Shown here piece by piece: positions 10,452 through 20,813 of a DNA stretch of 64,000 nucleotides (its first letter is position 1; every line of letters begins with the position of its first letter). A program made the position numbers and the translations under genes. Below the pieces are notes generated by a model. It saw only the letters and a list, made by a program, of their open reading frames with translations. It had not been told where the DNA came from and made no database searches. Source of the DNA: Deroplatys truncata (Eukaryota > Arthropoda > Insecta > Mantodea > Mantidae). Where the stretch lies: the NCBI GenBank assembly GCA_030765065.1, contig CM060986.1, positions 78,423,573-78,487,572 of the forward strand, written 5' to 3'.

Positions 10452-11245
10452 GATGTATTTTTGTTGTTACACTCCAAGTTTTAAAAAAAATATATTATCT
10501 TTGTTATTAAACTGCTTCTATAGATAGTATTTATGTTTATGTTTGCTCGACTGCATCAGTATTACTTCTGAGACACGTTTCTCTTAAGCAGGGTGTGGTG
10601 CGACAATAATGTAGGCGTACACAGATTTTAAGTTTTAATTCACTTCTTTTTATTAATTCTTGACACAAATTAAATAGCACTACACTGATATCAAGAGCTG
10701 TGAGATTCTTTTATTTAATACTTGTACTTTTTTATCGCGTATACTTACTTTACGTCTCACACAAATACGTAGTATTTCTTTAGAGAAGACATCTTCCATC
10801 CGGTTGCTATCAAGGTCTCCAGCCAACTGAACAGATTTCAAACGTATAAACTTTAAAAATCTGTGTATTTCAAGTCTATGATTGGCTAATCCTAGTCCAA
10901 TAGAATACCTGCATTTTTCTGGCTGTTGATTGTCTATTTTTAAACTGTCACAAAATTTACATTATTGCTGCCCTAATCATGACTAGTAGCATTTAAACTC
11001 TCAAACTTATTATTGCCTCAAGGTTACCTCATTGTTAGCTTATTGTTAGCAACTTTAAACCTATTATTCGCACAGCTCTTACATTATTAAATTATGTAAT
11101 GAACATGTTTACAATAATATAAGCATATGCAATGACTACATTTTTACAAATTATTACATACATATTACTTCAATGTGAGCTGTTATTGAATTTACATATT
11201 ATATAATTTAATCGAAATTATTCACGTGTTAAAAATACTGCCTCA
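10452..11245. other. no recognisable feature
   Basis: AT-rich unassigned sequence. A GTGGTGCGACAATAATG string near 10598 weakly mirrors ATTGTCGCGC at 9539, which might mark the two ends of a decayed element. Confidence 0.3.
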
Positions 11246-11645
11246 AATGGAGGAACCACGGGTGGTTACAGTCCACAGAGACGCCTAGAACTCCCTAACA
11301 GTTCCCAACTCGAAGACTTTGCTGGAGGTCCCAGAGATAACGATGAGCAGCCCTCTGGCGTCCAGGGGAAGCAGTCATTCCTTATAGCAAATACCCGCGC
11401 CCTCTGTCCGGCACCACCTTACGCCGCAAAACCAGGAAGCACACCTGAAACAAGGGAAGGAAATATAATGAAAGGGAAATAAGGGAAAGAAGGTCATGGT
11501 AGAACAGAAACCAACCCGGTATTCACCTAACCGACCAAGGAAAGGCACGAAAAGCTCAAGGTAAGAGTGAGCTGTCAACAGGAGTTGAACGTATGACCTC
11601 GCAAATGCGAGCCTCACACGTTACTGCGGAGTCATACCGCTTGGT
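11246..11645 (-). mobile_element. SINE-A related element, minus strand
   Basis: On the minus strand the right end reads GAGGCTCGCATTTGCGAGG then a B-box-like ATACGTTCAACTCC. These align with the SINE-A head. The body has CCTTGGTCGGTTAGGTGAAT, also shared with the other SINEs. The copy is shorter and diverged. Ends are approximate. Confidence 0.6.
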
Positions 11646-12679
11646 TTTTGTGCGGGAAGTGTAATAGCAAAGGAAAAACTTCTGAATTGGCGCCTATATC
11701 GTCCACATATTTTATCTTCCCACCCTCATGCGCGGAATGTGTATCTGTCAAACGTATGTGCCACCATTCAAGGATCAATAAACTTTTTATTGTGTGTGAT
11801 GTTGCGTCATGTGCCCTTGAGTTGCCATATGGCGGACAAATTCAATACAGAACAGAAATTGTCGTTCGCTGAAACATTATACTTAAAAACGTATCACACC
11901 TCGGTATCACAGACAGGATTTCATGAATGCCTTCCTAGGGTGATCCAACTTAAATAATTACACTATATAATATCCATACTAATGTTAAGAACAGGGAAAA
12001 TGGGTGTGTGTGCGTGTGTGTGTAAGGTAATCTCGGAAACTGCTCGTCTGATATTGATATTTTTTTTACATTTAAAAGCCCTGTTCTTCTCAATTGACTA
12101 GGCTATAACACAACTTCTAATTTCATCTCCTAAATTACTAAAATAATATAAATATTTGACAATTTATTTATATTAGAGTACCAAAATTTTGGAGTCATAA
12201 AACAACATTCAGAATGCCAAGCAGTAGAAGATGGTTGTTGTTACTTCACAGAAAATGCATGTAAAATACGACAAAACCATGTATATTCCATTCCAGACAT
12301 TATACACGATTACGCAATTGAGAAACAGAATAAACAGCAAAACAAGACAGTCGGATCTACTTACAACGGTATAATATTATGTGATAATTATGCCCAAACC
12401 CTCTAATAATCCTCATTTAAAAATTCTTGCTGTATTTCCTGTGGATGTAATTGAGTTAATTACCACTGTATGCTAAATAATAATATAAAGATCAAGATTT
12501 GCATCACCTAGCGCCAGACGTGCGCAAAACCGTACTCATTTGTTACTGATATTTGTGGAAGAGATTCCAACGATTGCATAGCAAAAAGTTTCAAATTTTC
12601 TAGCATTCGAAGAAGAAACTTTCAATGGAGCTCTTAACATAGGTAAACTCTATTGATCAAGACCCTCTGGCACAAAAGA
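11646..12679. other. no gene; short GT microsatellite and a diverged repeat
   Basis: A (GT)n-like run at 12004-12022 is followed by TAAGGTAATCTCGGAAACTG. That pairing of a GT run with an 'aaactgctcg' block is typical of interspersed non-coding elements in insects and differs from family A. Nothing else is assigned. Confidence 0.35.
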
Positions 12680-13110
12680 ATGCTTCACTCCTCAATTTCC
12701 ATATACTTGTCACACTCTAGTGGAACCTCCCACTGTGGAACCCCTGGCATGAAGCAGCAGATTTCCTGGCGAAGAAAGGCTCTTTCATAAAACATTTACC
12801 AGCTTCTAATCGCACAATTCAGCAAAGCGTCACATAAAAGAGACAATTCAAGCCGTGAACAACACTAGACTCCAAGCAGCAACAGAAAACAAAAACTGGG
12901 AATGCCTTTGCAAAATCTAAAAATCACACCACTTCTGCCAGGAAAGAAGTAATCACACAATTTAGGCTAATAATAGGACAGGACTGCCTAGCAGAACACC
13001 TGGATAGGATCAACATCTTCATATCTCCTAAATGCATCCTATGCAACAGTAAAGAAGAAGATATGAACGAACCCAACTTAGCAACTGCATTATAAAGTAA
13101 AGATTACAGG
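12680..13110 (+). pseudogene. LINE 3' end: RNase H tail and cysteine motif
   Basis: In shifting frames it reads HEAADFLAKKGSFIKHLP, the G(N/H)E-AD-LAK motif ending the RNase H domain of I/Jockey-superfamily retrotransposons. After stops follow VITQFRLIIGQDCLAEHLDR and then SPKCILCNSKEEDMNEPNL, the terminal C-x2-C motif. The RT domain is missing, so this is a 5'-truncated, decayed copy. The order matches LINE families common in insects. Confidence 0.75.
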
Positions 13111-13325
13111 ACAGCAAAGAACTGAAGAGCAGGAACTGCTAATGACTTTAGTGCCAAATGCTGCTCGTTAAAAAACAACATATCTGCGTTTTTTCGTCAT
13201 ATGTCAGTAACTGAACGATCTTTATTCAGTCATTACCTTTTTAACGGGAAATGAAGCATAAAAGTATAGTTTTGAATCACATATAGGAATTTCATGCACT
13301 TTCAGGGCATTTTTGGTTTCTCGGT
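13111..13325. other. no recognisable feature
   Basis: Short unassigned spacer between a LINE tail and a family A copy. Confidence 0.3.
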
Positions 13326-13674
13326 CGCTTACCTTAATGTAGGTAGAGCAAATAATATTCCACCCGAAAATTCGTAATAGCAAGTTCAGAGGAATTAGAG
13401 ATCCTTTAAAACAAACAAATAAAGGTGTTTTTTCATAAGATATACTAAATGGATATTCGCGTATCTATGAACATCATAACCCAAAAACAAATAATGAAAC
13501 TTCGTATATAGGTTCAGTATCTATAGAATGTAAAGCGAAGATTTTTGCGGAATTTTCCCCAACCCAAATAACTCCTTACATGTTTGTCATTTTTACTTCC
13601 CCAAAAGTCCCTTAAACGCGTTCGATTAAAATGTTTATATATAGCTGATTTATTGGAACGACAAATAATATATT
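13326..13674 (+). repeat. family A repeat, 5' part, interrupted by a solo LTR
   Basis: Begins near CTTACCTTAATGTAGGTAG and carries CATCATAACCCAAAAAC, the GTTCAGTATC block and TTCGATTAAAATG. It stops at the ATAT target of the LTR. The downstream continuation after 14272 is weak. Confidence 0.55.
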
Positions 13675-14084
13675 ATATTGTAACTTCGTCCAGGTTTTGT
13701 TAGCTGCCACTTCTCTCAGTTCTCACTGCCACTGTTCTAAGTTCTCATTTAGTTCAACTCTACTGGGAGTTCACTTCATTCATACTGTCATTTCACTAAG
13801 CTGAACCGCTTCAGTTATCCGTCACGTCACTTTCTTAGCGCCTAGTCTCTTCACGCGGGACGGCTCGTTTCAAATGGGAATCTAACCATGATCTCCACAA
13901 CCCGTCGCTCCGCAGTAGCACTCGCTGCACATCACAACAGCCGTCAGCAACTCGCTCGGAGAATCGCTCTTGATGTCACCAGAGGTGCACTCGCTAACTC
14001 GCCCGCTCACTGGCTGACTCAACGACTTTACTCTGGATAGAACGCTCATTAATACAGTCGGTGGAATCCTTTCACAAGGTTTCC

Positions 14085-14097
14085 GAACGTTCTAGAA
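14085..14097. promoter_or_regulatory. perfect three-unit heat-shock-element match inside the LTR
   Basis: GAACGTTCTAGAA fits GAAnnTTCnnGAA exactly, the trimer bound by heat-shock factor. It lies about 170 bp from the LTR start in the LTR's own orientation, where promoter elements would be. Function is inferred from the motif only. Confidence 0.5.
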
Positions 14098-14137
14098 CTA
14101 TTTCAACACACTTTTTGAAGGAGGGGAAAGAACAAGC

Positions 14138-14150
14138 TTCCAGAAGATTC
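14138..14150. promoter_or_regulatory. second heat-shock-element match inside the LTR
   Basis: TTCCAGAAGATTC fits TTCnnGAAnnTTC exactly. It is 40 bp from the first match. Two perfect trimers this close are unlikely by chance, but no expression evidence is available. Confidence 0.5.
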
Positions 14151-14271
14151 TAGTTATCTGCTGATAGCAAGCCCGGTGTTTACGCTGGCGAGCTCAATTA
14201 TTGTTGTTTACTCCCACCGCCCGGCGTTGAGCTCCCGATAATCTTGGGTCCTAGCCGCTGCGTCACAATAT

Positions 14272-15308
14272 TGAGTATTCTTTAAATTTTAAGCATAAAA
14301 TCTGTGATAAATGCTTGTTATAGCATTACGATATATTACTTCTTGCTGCTCGTTTCAATGTATATTAATATTATAAAAAGAGAAAATTCTGATAATACTT
14401 TCATCATTTCAAAGTTCTATTTTTCTAGATGATCATAGACTATATGTTTGCTAAAAATCGAAAACTGGCGATTATGCGTATCTTTTTCTTATTCATGTCA
14501 CCAAATTTCAATCCCGTTTCGTTTAATATGGATATCAGTGCCTGCGGCACTTTTTTGCAAATAAAACAGTCTTAATGACTGAGCCCAAAGGGGTAAATGG
14601 GGAAGCTTGAAACAATTTAGAAAGTTTAGTTACTTACGTGGTTATATCGTTCATATTTCACATTTCCCTCATATTTCACTGTAGTATTATCAACTAATAC
14701 TTTTGGTATGATTTTGAAAAGACCGGTTACTTTTGGATTATCCTAGAAACTCTTACAAATTATAAGCTAACTTACAACTCTAAAAAACCCACCTCTTATC
14801 ATATTTTAAACCCCATATATAGAAATCCCTACTGTTTAAATTGTATGGTGAAAATATTGCACAATTATATAGTAGGAGTTGGCAAAAGCATAGTTTGCAT
14901 TACAACTTCCAAAATCCACCTAAACCTTATTTTTAATTATACATTATTCGAAAATTTTAAAACCAAACCCTAATAAATAAAACAACATTGCTTGGTCACC
15001 AGGGCACAAATCTGTGGACTTGGAATATGGGACCTGGTAAAAACTATAGGGTATTATAAAACTTCCAGAAGCTACCTATTCCCATATTTTTCAATCCCTA
15101 TGTGCAAAATGTCACTATCTGACAAAACTGGACAAAACTTTGGACACTCAGCTTTAGGTACAAGTGTTTCTAATAGACTACTTACTACATTCAAGATCAC
15201 CCCTAATCCCGTACATACATAATGTACCAATGGAATGCTATAACAGATAAAGGGGAGAATTCATCACAAAAATCTTATAGAATATTGAACAATAATTTCA
15301 TAAAGAAC
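14272..15308. other. unassigned, includes a diverged low-copy repeat
   Basis: From about 14740 to 15230 there are strings such as TTACAACTTCCAAAATCCAC and GACAAAACTTTGGACACT. They recur in altered form near 33780-33890 and 34890-35060. This looks like an old interspersed repeat without coding capacity. Confidence 0.35.
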
Positions 15309-16935
15309 TGATCATAAATCCCTTTGATGTGCGGCAACTTCCCCGAAAAGCATGTATTGCAGTGTAGTATAACAACTAGGGAATAACCCTTTCGATTTGC
15401 GGCAAACTCCGACAGTTTGCTATTGCTGTGCAGCATGAAAACTAGTCTCGAACCCCTTTGATGTGCGGCAACTTCTCCGACAGCTTGCTATTGCAGAGTA
15501 GCATAAGAATTAGGCTTCAAACCTTAAATGAATGGTAACTTCGACACCTTTGATTTGCAGTGTAGTATAACTACTAGTTATGAACCCCTTTGATTGCTGA
15601 TTTTCTCTGACAGTGATGCATTGCAGTATCCTATAAAAACCAGGAATCAATCCCATTGATGTGCGGCAACCTCTCCGTCAAATTTTTATTGCAGGTAGCA
15701 TAACAACTAGTATTGAACTCCTTTGATGTGCCGCAACTTCTCCGATAGATGTGCATTGCAGTGTAGTATAACAATTAGGGATGAACCCCGTTTGATTGCG
15801 GCATCTTCTCGGACAATTTGCTATTGCGGTGTACCATAAGAAATAGGCCTGACCCCTTTGATGTGCGGCAACTTCTCTGACGGCCTTATATAGCACTGTA
15901 GCATAACAACTAGGGATGAACTCCTTAGATATGCGGTAAGTTCTCCCACAGATTGGATACAGCAGTTTAGCATAACTACTGGGGTTGAACCCCTTGAATG
16001 TGCGACAATTTCACCGACAGATTAGTATTGCAGTGATGTATATATTAGGGATTAACTACTTTGATGTAAGGCAACTTTTCCGACAGATTGGTATTGCAGT
16101 GTAGCATAATATTTAGGCTCTACTCCTTAAATGTAGCTGAACATCTCCAACAAGCGATGCATTGCAGCGTACTACAACAAACAGGCATAAACCCGTTTCA
16201 TATGCGGCAACTTCTGTAGATGTGCTTTACATTAGGGTTTAACCCCTTTGATGTGCGGCAACTTCTCCCACAGATGTGAGTTGCAATGTAGCATAAGAAT
16301 TAGGCTCGATCCCCTTAAATGTGCGACAACTTCTCCGACAAACCTCTATTACAGGGTAGTATAACAACTAGGAATGAATCAAAGGATGTACGGAAATTCT
16401 CCGACAGTCTGACATTGCAAGGTAGTATAAGAATTAGGGTCAAACGCCTTTATGTTTGGCAACTTCTCCCGCACATTTGAATTGCATGTACTATAACAAC
16501 TAAGGGTTAACACCTTCGATTTGCGGCAACTTCTCCGACATCTTTGCATTTCACTGTAGTAGATCAACTAGGGATTTACCAAAATTAAATCAAGTTTTAT
16601 TTATGGATGCTCTTTAACTACTGTGGTCCTTAGCGTCCCATTCTATATTGGGCGTGAAAGACCGGTAATTTTGCTCAAAGGCCTCTTTATCAGGCTTGAG
16701 ATTCTTTTACGTGCCGTAAATCTACGACAGGGGACAACCGGGCCTACTTCCCCTCCGAAGGAAGCCATGCTAATCTTTGTTACGCGGCAATTTCTCCGAC
16801 AGATGTATTGCAGTGCAGCATAATAATTAGGTTTTAACCCCTCATATGTACGCATCTTCTCCGACAGACTTGCATAGCATTGTAGTATAACAAGTAGGGA
16901 TGAACTCTTTAGATATGCGGCAACTTTCTGACATA
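15309..16935 (+). repeat. tandem array of 66-69 bp units, left part
   Basis: About 20 degenerate units. Each has a conserved core TTTGATGTGCGGCAACTTCT followed by CCGACAG, a short variable stretch, then TTGCAGTGTAGTATAACAAC and TAGGG-T-AACCCC. Units differ by substitutions and small indels, so this is an old minisatellite. It is broken by unrelated DNA at 16577-16785 and stops mid-unit at 16935, where a TIR element is inserted. It resumes at 18801. It has no sequence relation to the other repeats in the window. Confidence 0.9.
16577..16785. other. ~210-bp insertion within the tandem array
   Basis: Sequence without the array motif sits between CTAGGGATTTACC and TTTGTTACGCGGCAATTTC. It contains GACAGGGGACAACCGGGCC and CCCCTCCGAAGGAAGCCATG, which look like part of an unrelated GC-richer repeat. 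No clear terminal repeats or target duplication were found. Confidence 0.5.
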
Positions 16936-18800
16936 GAGTCATTCCAATTTTCACAAAATCTGACCACTTTAAAGTCTTCGATACACTTAAAATTTTGTCC
17001 ATGGATTACACGTTAACTATTTTTTAAAATCTATAGTGAAATCCATCTTGTAAAAAGCTGCACAACTCTCTACCTTCAAATTAGAACATCTCACAGGTAA
17101 TTTGTGATAAAATTATGTTATAAAGTACAATGCAAAGCTTAGTATGTAATCTTTTACTTAATATTTAATTTATTTATTCTCCACCAAGCATTAAACATTT
17201 CCAAGGTTTGTTGGGTGCTCCAAATGTGTCATTTATTAATTTATCCATCGTTTTCTGGGTCATCCGACATTTAGTTTTCCTTTAGGTATGTAGTATAGTA
17301 TTTTCCTTGGGTAGCATTCCTCATTCATTCCCTCTACGCTTTCTAGGTACTAATATTTAATATAATTTATATAAACAACTACTTACATCAGTTTTTAAAA
17401 TCCAAAAATTTAAAAACTATATTTCCCTATTAATCTCAGAGTTTAAGTTTCTATAAAATTATAAATAAATGTATTGTAGTTTTTGTATACATTTACATAA
17501 ATAAAAATTGGATCCTTTATAGTTAATTTTAAATAAAATGGCTTCAAAATCTGTACGTAGCGGGATTCCAGCGCAGCGCGCCTGGAGAGCAGCAGTAGTC
17601 TGCCATTGAATGCCTTCTCAATTGTTCACAGCACTTTAGTTGCACTAGTTTCTCACATGCAACTTAAATGTGATACAGTTGAGTAACATTCGCACTTTAA
17701 ATTTAAATGTGCACTTTTTCCCCTTCAGGCTCAAGAGAATACCATCTGGTTAGTTTTGCGTTATTAGTTGATGGAATAAATAAGTTTAGCTCTAAAGTAA
17801 AAAGGATCATTTTCCATTGCAGTATCTTGCCTTAAAATGGTTAACTATGTTCAACACTATGTTCACGGCATTGGTACCTGTAGCACACAATCACTGTTAT
17901 CAGTGGGTGGTACTTTGTTTTTCTCGACACGCATCACATATTTCTAGGTCTGGTGACAAAGTTAAGTTCTCCATTTTTAAGCTTTTAAGCATATTGCGGA
18001 TAACTAAGCTTAATGATTCCTGCCTGGTGTTATCTTGGAAGCATTAAATGGATTGAAGCAATAGTCATACCTGCGTTTCTTCAGATCACTCATTATGCAC
18101 TTTCAGTAATTACAGAGCTAAAAATGAATTTCTAACGCAAAAAGCTGAACACAAACTAACATTAAAATGAAACATCGGAAAGAGGCTTTGTAGTACCTAT
18201 ATCAGACTCTAGTTGCTAAGTTACACCGAACATTGGATGTGTTACCATATCACGTTCGTACCGCGTAACACATCGGCCGGCGCGGCGTGCTGCTGTAAGG
18301 TAAAGCTCTCAGTCAGCACTCTCTGTTCTAAAACCCTACGTGCTAACACAAATAAACTATTTAAAAGTATACTTCTAATGAATATCCCATCCTGATATTA
18401 ACAGGTTAAAAACAAAATTTATCAAGGTTCCTCCTGTATTTTTTTCATATTTTAATATTTATGGGGTTAAATATGCTATTGCGATTTAAAATATTCATAC
18501 TTAAAAAAATATCATGTTCTTATTCTTTAAAAAATGGTATTTTATATAACAAAAACCACACTGGTTTTATCTGTAAAACCATGTATTGTTCTTATCCCTG
18601 ACCATTCTGTATTCCGAGAATAAATTGTTTTATATAACGTTATACGCGTATAAGAAAAATGTTAAGTACGTCGTAAAACATAAAATAGTTTGATTTGCTA
18701 CAAAAAATGCATGTATATTTATTTTATGTGTGGAACACGTAAACTAAAATTCAGAAAATTCAGAGAAATGTGTAGTGTTCAGTTCGACGTGGAATGACTC
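16936..18800. mobile_element. non-autonomous DNA transposon with 11-bp TIRs, inserted in the array
   Basis: The 1,865-bp segment begins GAGTCATTCCA and ends TGGAATGACTC, a perfect 11-bp inverted repeat. It is flanked by CATA on both sides (16932-16935 and 18801-18804). Removing it and one CATA restores a normal array unit (CTGACATATTGGTA...CAGTTTAGCATAAC). This supports the ends strongly. No frame above 76 codons exists inside, so it must depend on a transposase encoded elsewhere. The interior is AT-rich with two GC-richer spots (about 17565-17600 and 18255-18300). The superfamily is unknown; a 4-bp duplication excludes mariner/Tc1 (TA) and hAT (8 bp). Confidence 0.75.
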
Positions 18801-20655
18801 CATATTGGTAGAGCAGTTTAGCATAACGATTAGGTTTGATGCGCGGCAATTTATCCAACAGACTGACATTGTAGTGTAGTATAAGAATTAGAGAGAAATA
18901 TCTTTATGTTCGGCCTTCTCCGAGATTTTTTAATTCCAGTGTACCATAAAAACTAGGGTTGAACCCCTTGGATGTGTGGCAATTTCTCCGACAGATTAGT
19001 ACTGCAGTGTAGCATAACAACTAGGGATGTCGCTTAAATTTGCGGCAACTTCATGGACAAATGTGTCTTGCAGTGTAGTAGAACATTACGAATTAACCCT
19101 TAGATGTGCGGCAACTACCCCGACATATCTGTTTTGCAGTGTAGTACACCATTAGGGTTTAACCCCTTTGATGTTCGGCAATTTCTCTGACAGACTGGCA
19201 TTACATTGTAATATAAGAATTAGGGTCGAACGCCTTTATGTGCGGCAACTTCTCCGACAACTTTGTATTTCAGTGTAGTATAATTTCTGGGATGTTCCCC
19301 TTTGATGTGCGACAACTTCTCTTTCATATGTGCTTTGCAGTATAGTATGACCATTAGGGTTCAACCCCTTTTATGTGCGACTGCTTCTCCGACACATGTG
19401 TTTGCAGTGTAGTACATCATTAGGGTTTAACCCCTTTGATGTGCGACAATTTCTCCGACACTTATGTTTGCAGTGTAGTACACCATTAGGGTTTAAACTC
19501 TTTGATGTACGACAACTTCTCCGACACGTATGTTTGCAGTGTGATACACCATTAGGATTTAACCCCTTTGATGTGCGACAACTTCTCCGACACATGTGCT
19601 TTTTAGTGTAGTACACCATTAGGGTTTAACCCCTTTGATGTGCGGCTTCTCCGATTTATTGTTATTGTAGTGTTGCATACGAATTAGACGTGAACCCCTA
19701 CATTTGCGGCAACTTCTCCGACAGATCTGTTCTGCAGGGTAACATAACAACAAGGATATCCTCTTTGATGTGCGGCTATTTCTCCGACAGACTTGCAATG
19801 CATTGTAATTATGGTAGAACGCCTTTATGTGTGGCAACTTCTCCGACACCGTTGTATTTCAGTGTAGTACAACCTCTAGGGATGTTCCCCTTTGATGTGC
19901 GGCAACTTCTCTTTCAACTGTGCTTTGCAGTATAGTATGACCATTATCGGTTTAACCCCTTTAATATGCGACAGCTTCTCCGATACATTTCTCTTGCAGT
20001 GTAGCATAAGAATTGGGCTTAAATCCCATTGCATTACATTGGTATTGCGTTGTTGTGTAACTAGAGATGAACATCTTTGATATGCAGCTACTTCTCTGAC
20101 AGATGTGCACTGCAGTGTACTATAACAACTAGGAATCAACCACTTTTATGTGCAGCAAGATCTCCAACACATATGCATTATAGTGCAATATAAAATACTA
20201 GCTATGGACTCCCTTGACGTGCGGCAACTACTGCGACAGGTTTGTATTCAGTACAGCTTAACAGCTAGGTTTTAACACCTTTATGTGTGACAACTTTTCC
20301 GACAGTTTGCTATTACATTGTAGTATAACAATTAGGCCTGATCCCCTTTAATGTGCGGTAGCGTCCCTGGCATATATGCATTGCAATGTATTATCAAATA
20401 CCTTTGATATGAGGCATCTTCTTTCGCAGCTGTGCATTATATTGTAGTATAACAGCTAGGCATGATCCCCTTTAATATGCGGCAACTTCTCCGACAGATG
20501 AGTATTACAGTGCAGTATAAATATTAGGTTTGATCTCCTCGAGGTGCAGCTTCTTCTCAAACAGATTGATATTGCAGTGTAGCATAAGTATTAAGGATGC
20601 ATCCCTTTGATGTGCGGTAACTTCTCTGACAGATTTGTATTGCATTGTAGTACGT
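18801..20655 (+). repeat. tandem array of 66-69 bp units, right part
   Basis: About 27 further units of the same minisatellite. Between about 19330 and 19640 five adjacent units are much more alike (period 66 bp, TTTGATGTGCGACAACTTCT and CATTAGGGTTTAACCCC), indicating recent local amplification. Because 66 is a multiple of three, both strands there stay open for about 80 codons with a 22-residue period (e.g. FDVRQLLRH on plus, CRRSCRTSK on minus). I regard that as a by-product, not a gene. The array ends at a SINE tail at 20656. Confidence 0.9.
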
Positions 20656-20799
20656 GAGCGAATCCGAGAGTTAATTGTTCTTCCACACAAGCCGTGTGTT
20701 GGACAAGGTTGGAAAGGTAGAATCAGACGACTGAAAAATTCAATGTCATAGCCGGCATAGCATTGAATTTTTCAGTCGTCTGATTCTACCTTTCCAACC
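20656..20799. mobile_element. SINE-C tails in inverted orientation forming a 39-bp perfect hairpin
   Basis: 20707-20745 and 20761-20799 are exact reverse complements separated by a 15-nt spacer (TCATAGCCGGCATAG). The right arm, CATTGAATTTTTCAGTCGTC onward, matches the 3' tail of the SINEs at 60936 and 61215. The left arm plus 20672-20706 is the same tail on the minus strand (ACACAAGCCGTGTG also recurs at 61018-61035). This is therefore two SINE tails joined head to head. Confidence 0.8.
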
Positions 20800-20813
20800 G
20801 AATATCAAGAGCA

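Larger units (their letters stand above)
13679..14267 (-). mobile_element. solo LTR of a gypsy-type retrotransposon, minus strand
   Basis: A 589-bp segment begins TGTAACTTCG and ends GCGTCACA on the plus strand. That is TG...CA in LTR style, with imperfect inverted ends (TGTAAC / TGTGAC). It is flanked on both sides by ATAT (13675-13678 and 14268-14271), a 4-bp target duplication of the kind gypsy-like integrases leave. The LTR at 43564 has the same TGTGAC start and GTTACA end in plus orientation, so this copy reads on the minus strand. There is no internal region, so it is a recombined solo LTR. It is GC-richer than its surroundings. Confidence 0.75.

Noticed and set aside
17817..18047. Transposase encoded by the TIR element
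   Set aside because: The 76-codon frame has no DDE-like motif or DNA-binding motif. The element appears non-autonomous.
18801..20655. CRISPR array or zinc-finger gene explaining the regular repeats
   Set aside because: Units are contiguous and vary throughout instead of alternating identical repeats with unique spacers, and the context is eukaryotic. The C2H2 zinc-finger period is 84 bp with C-x2-C...H-x3-H, which is not seen in any frame.
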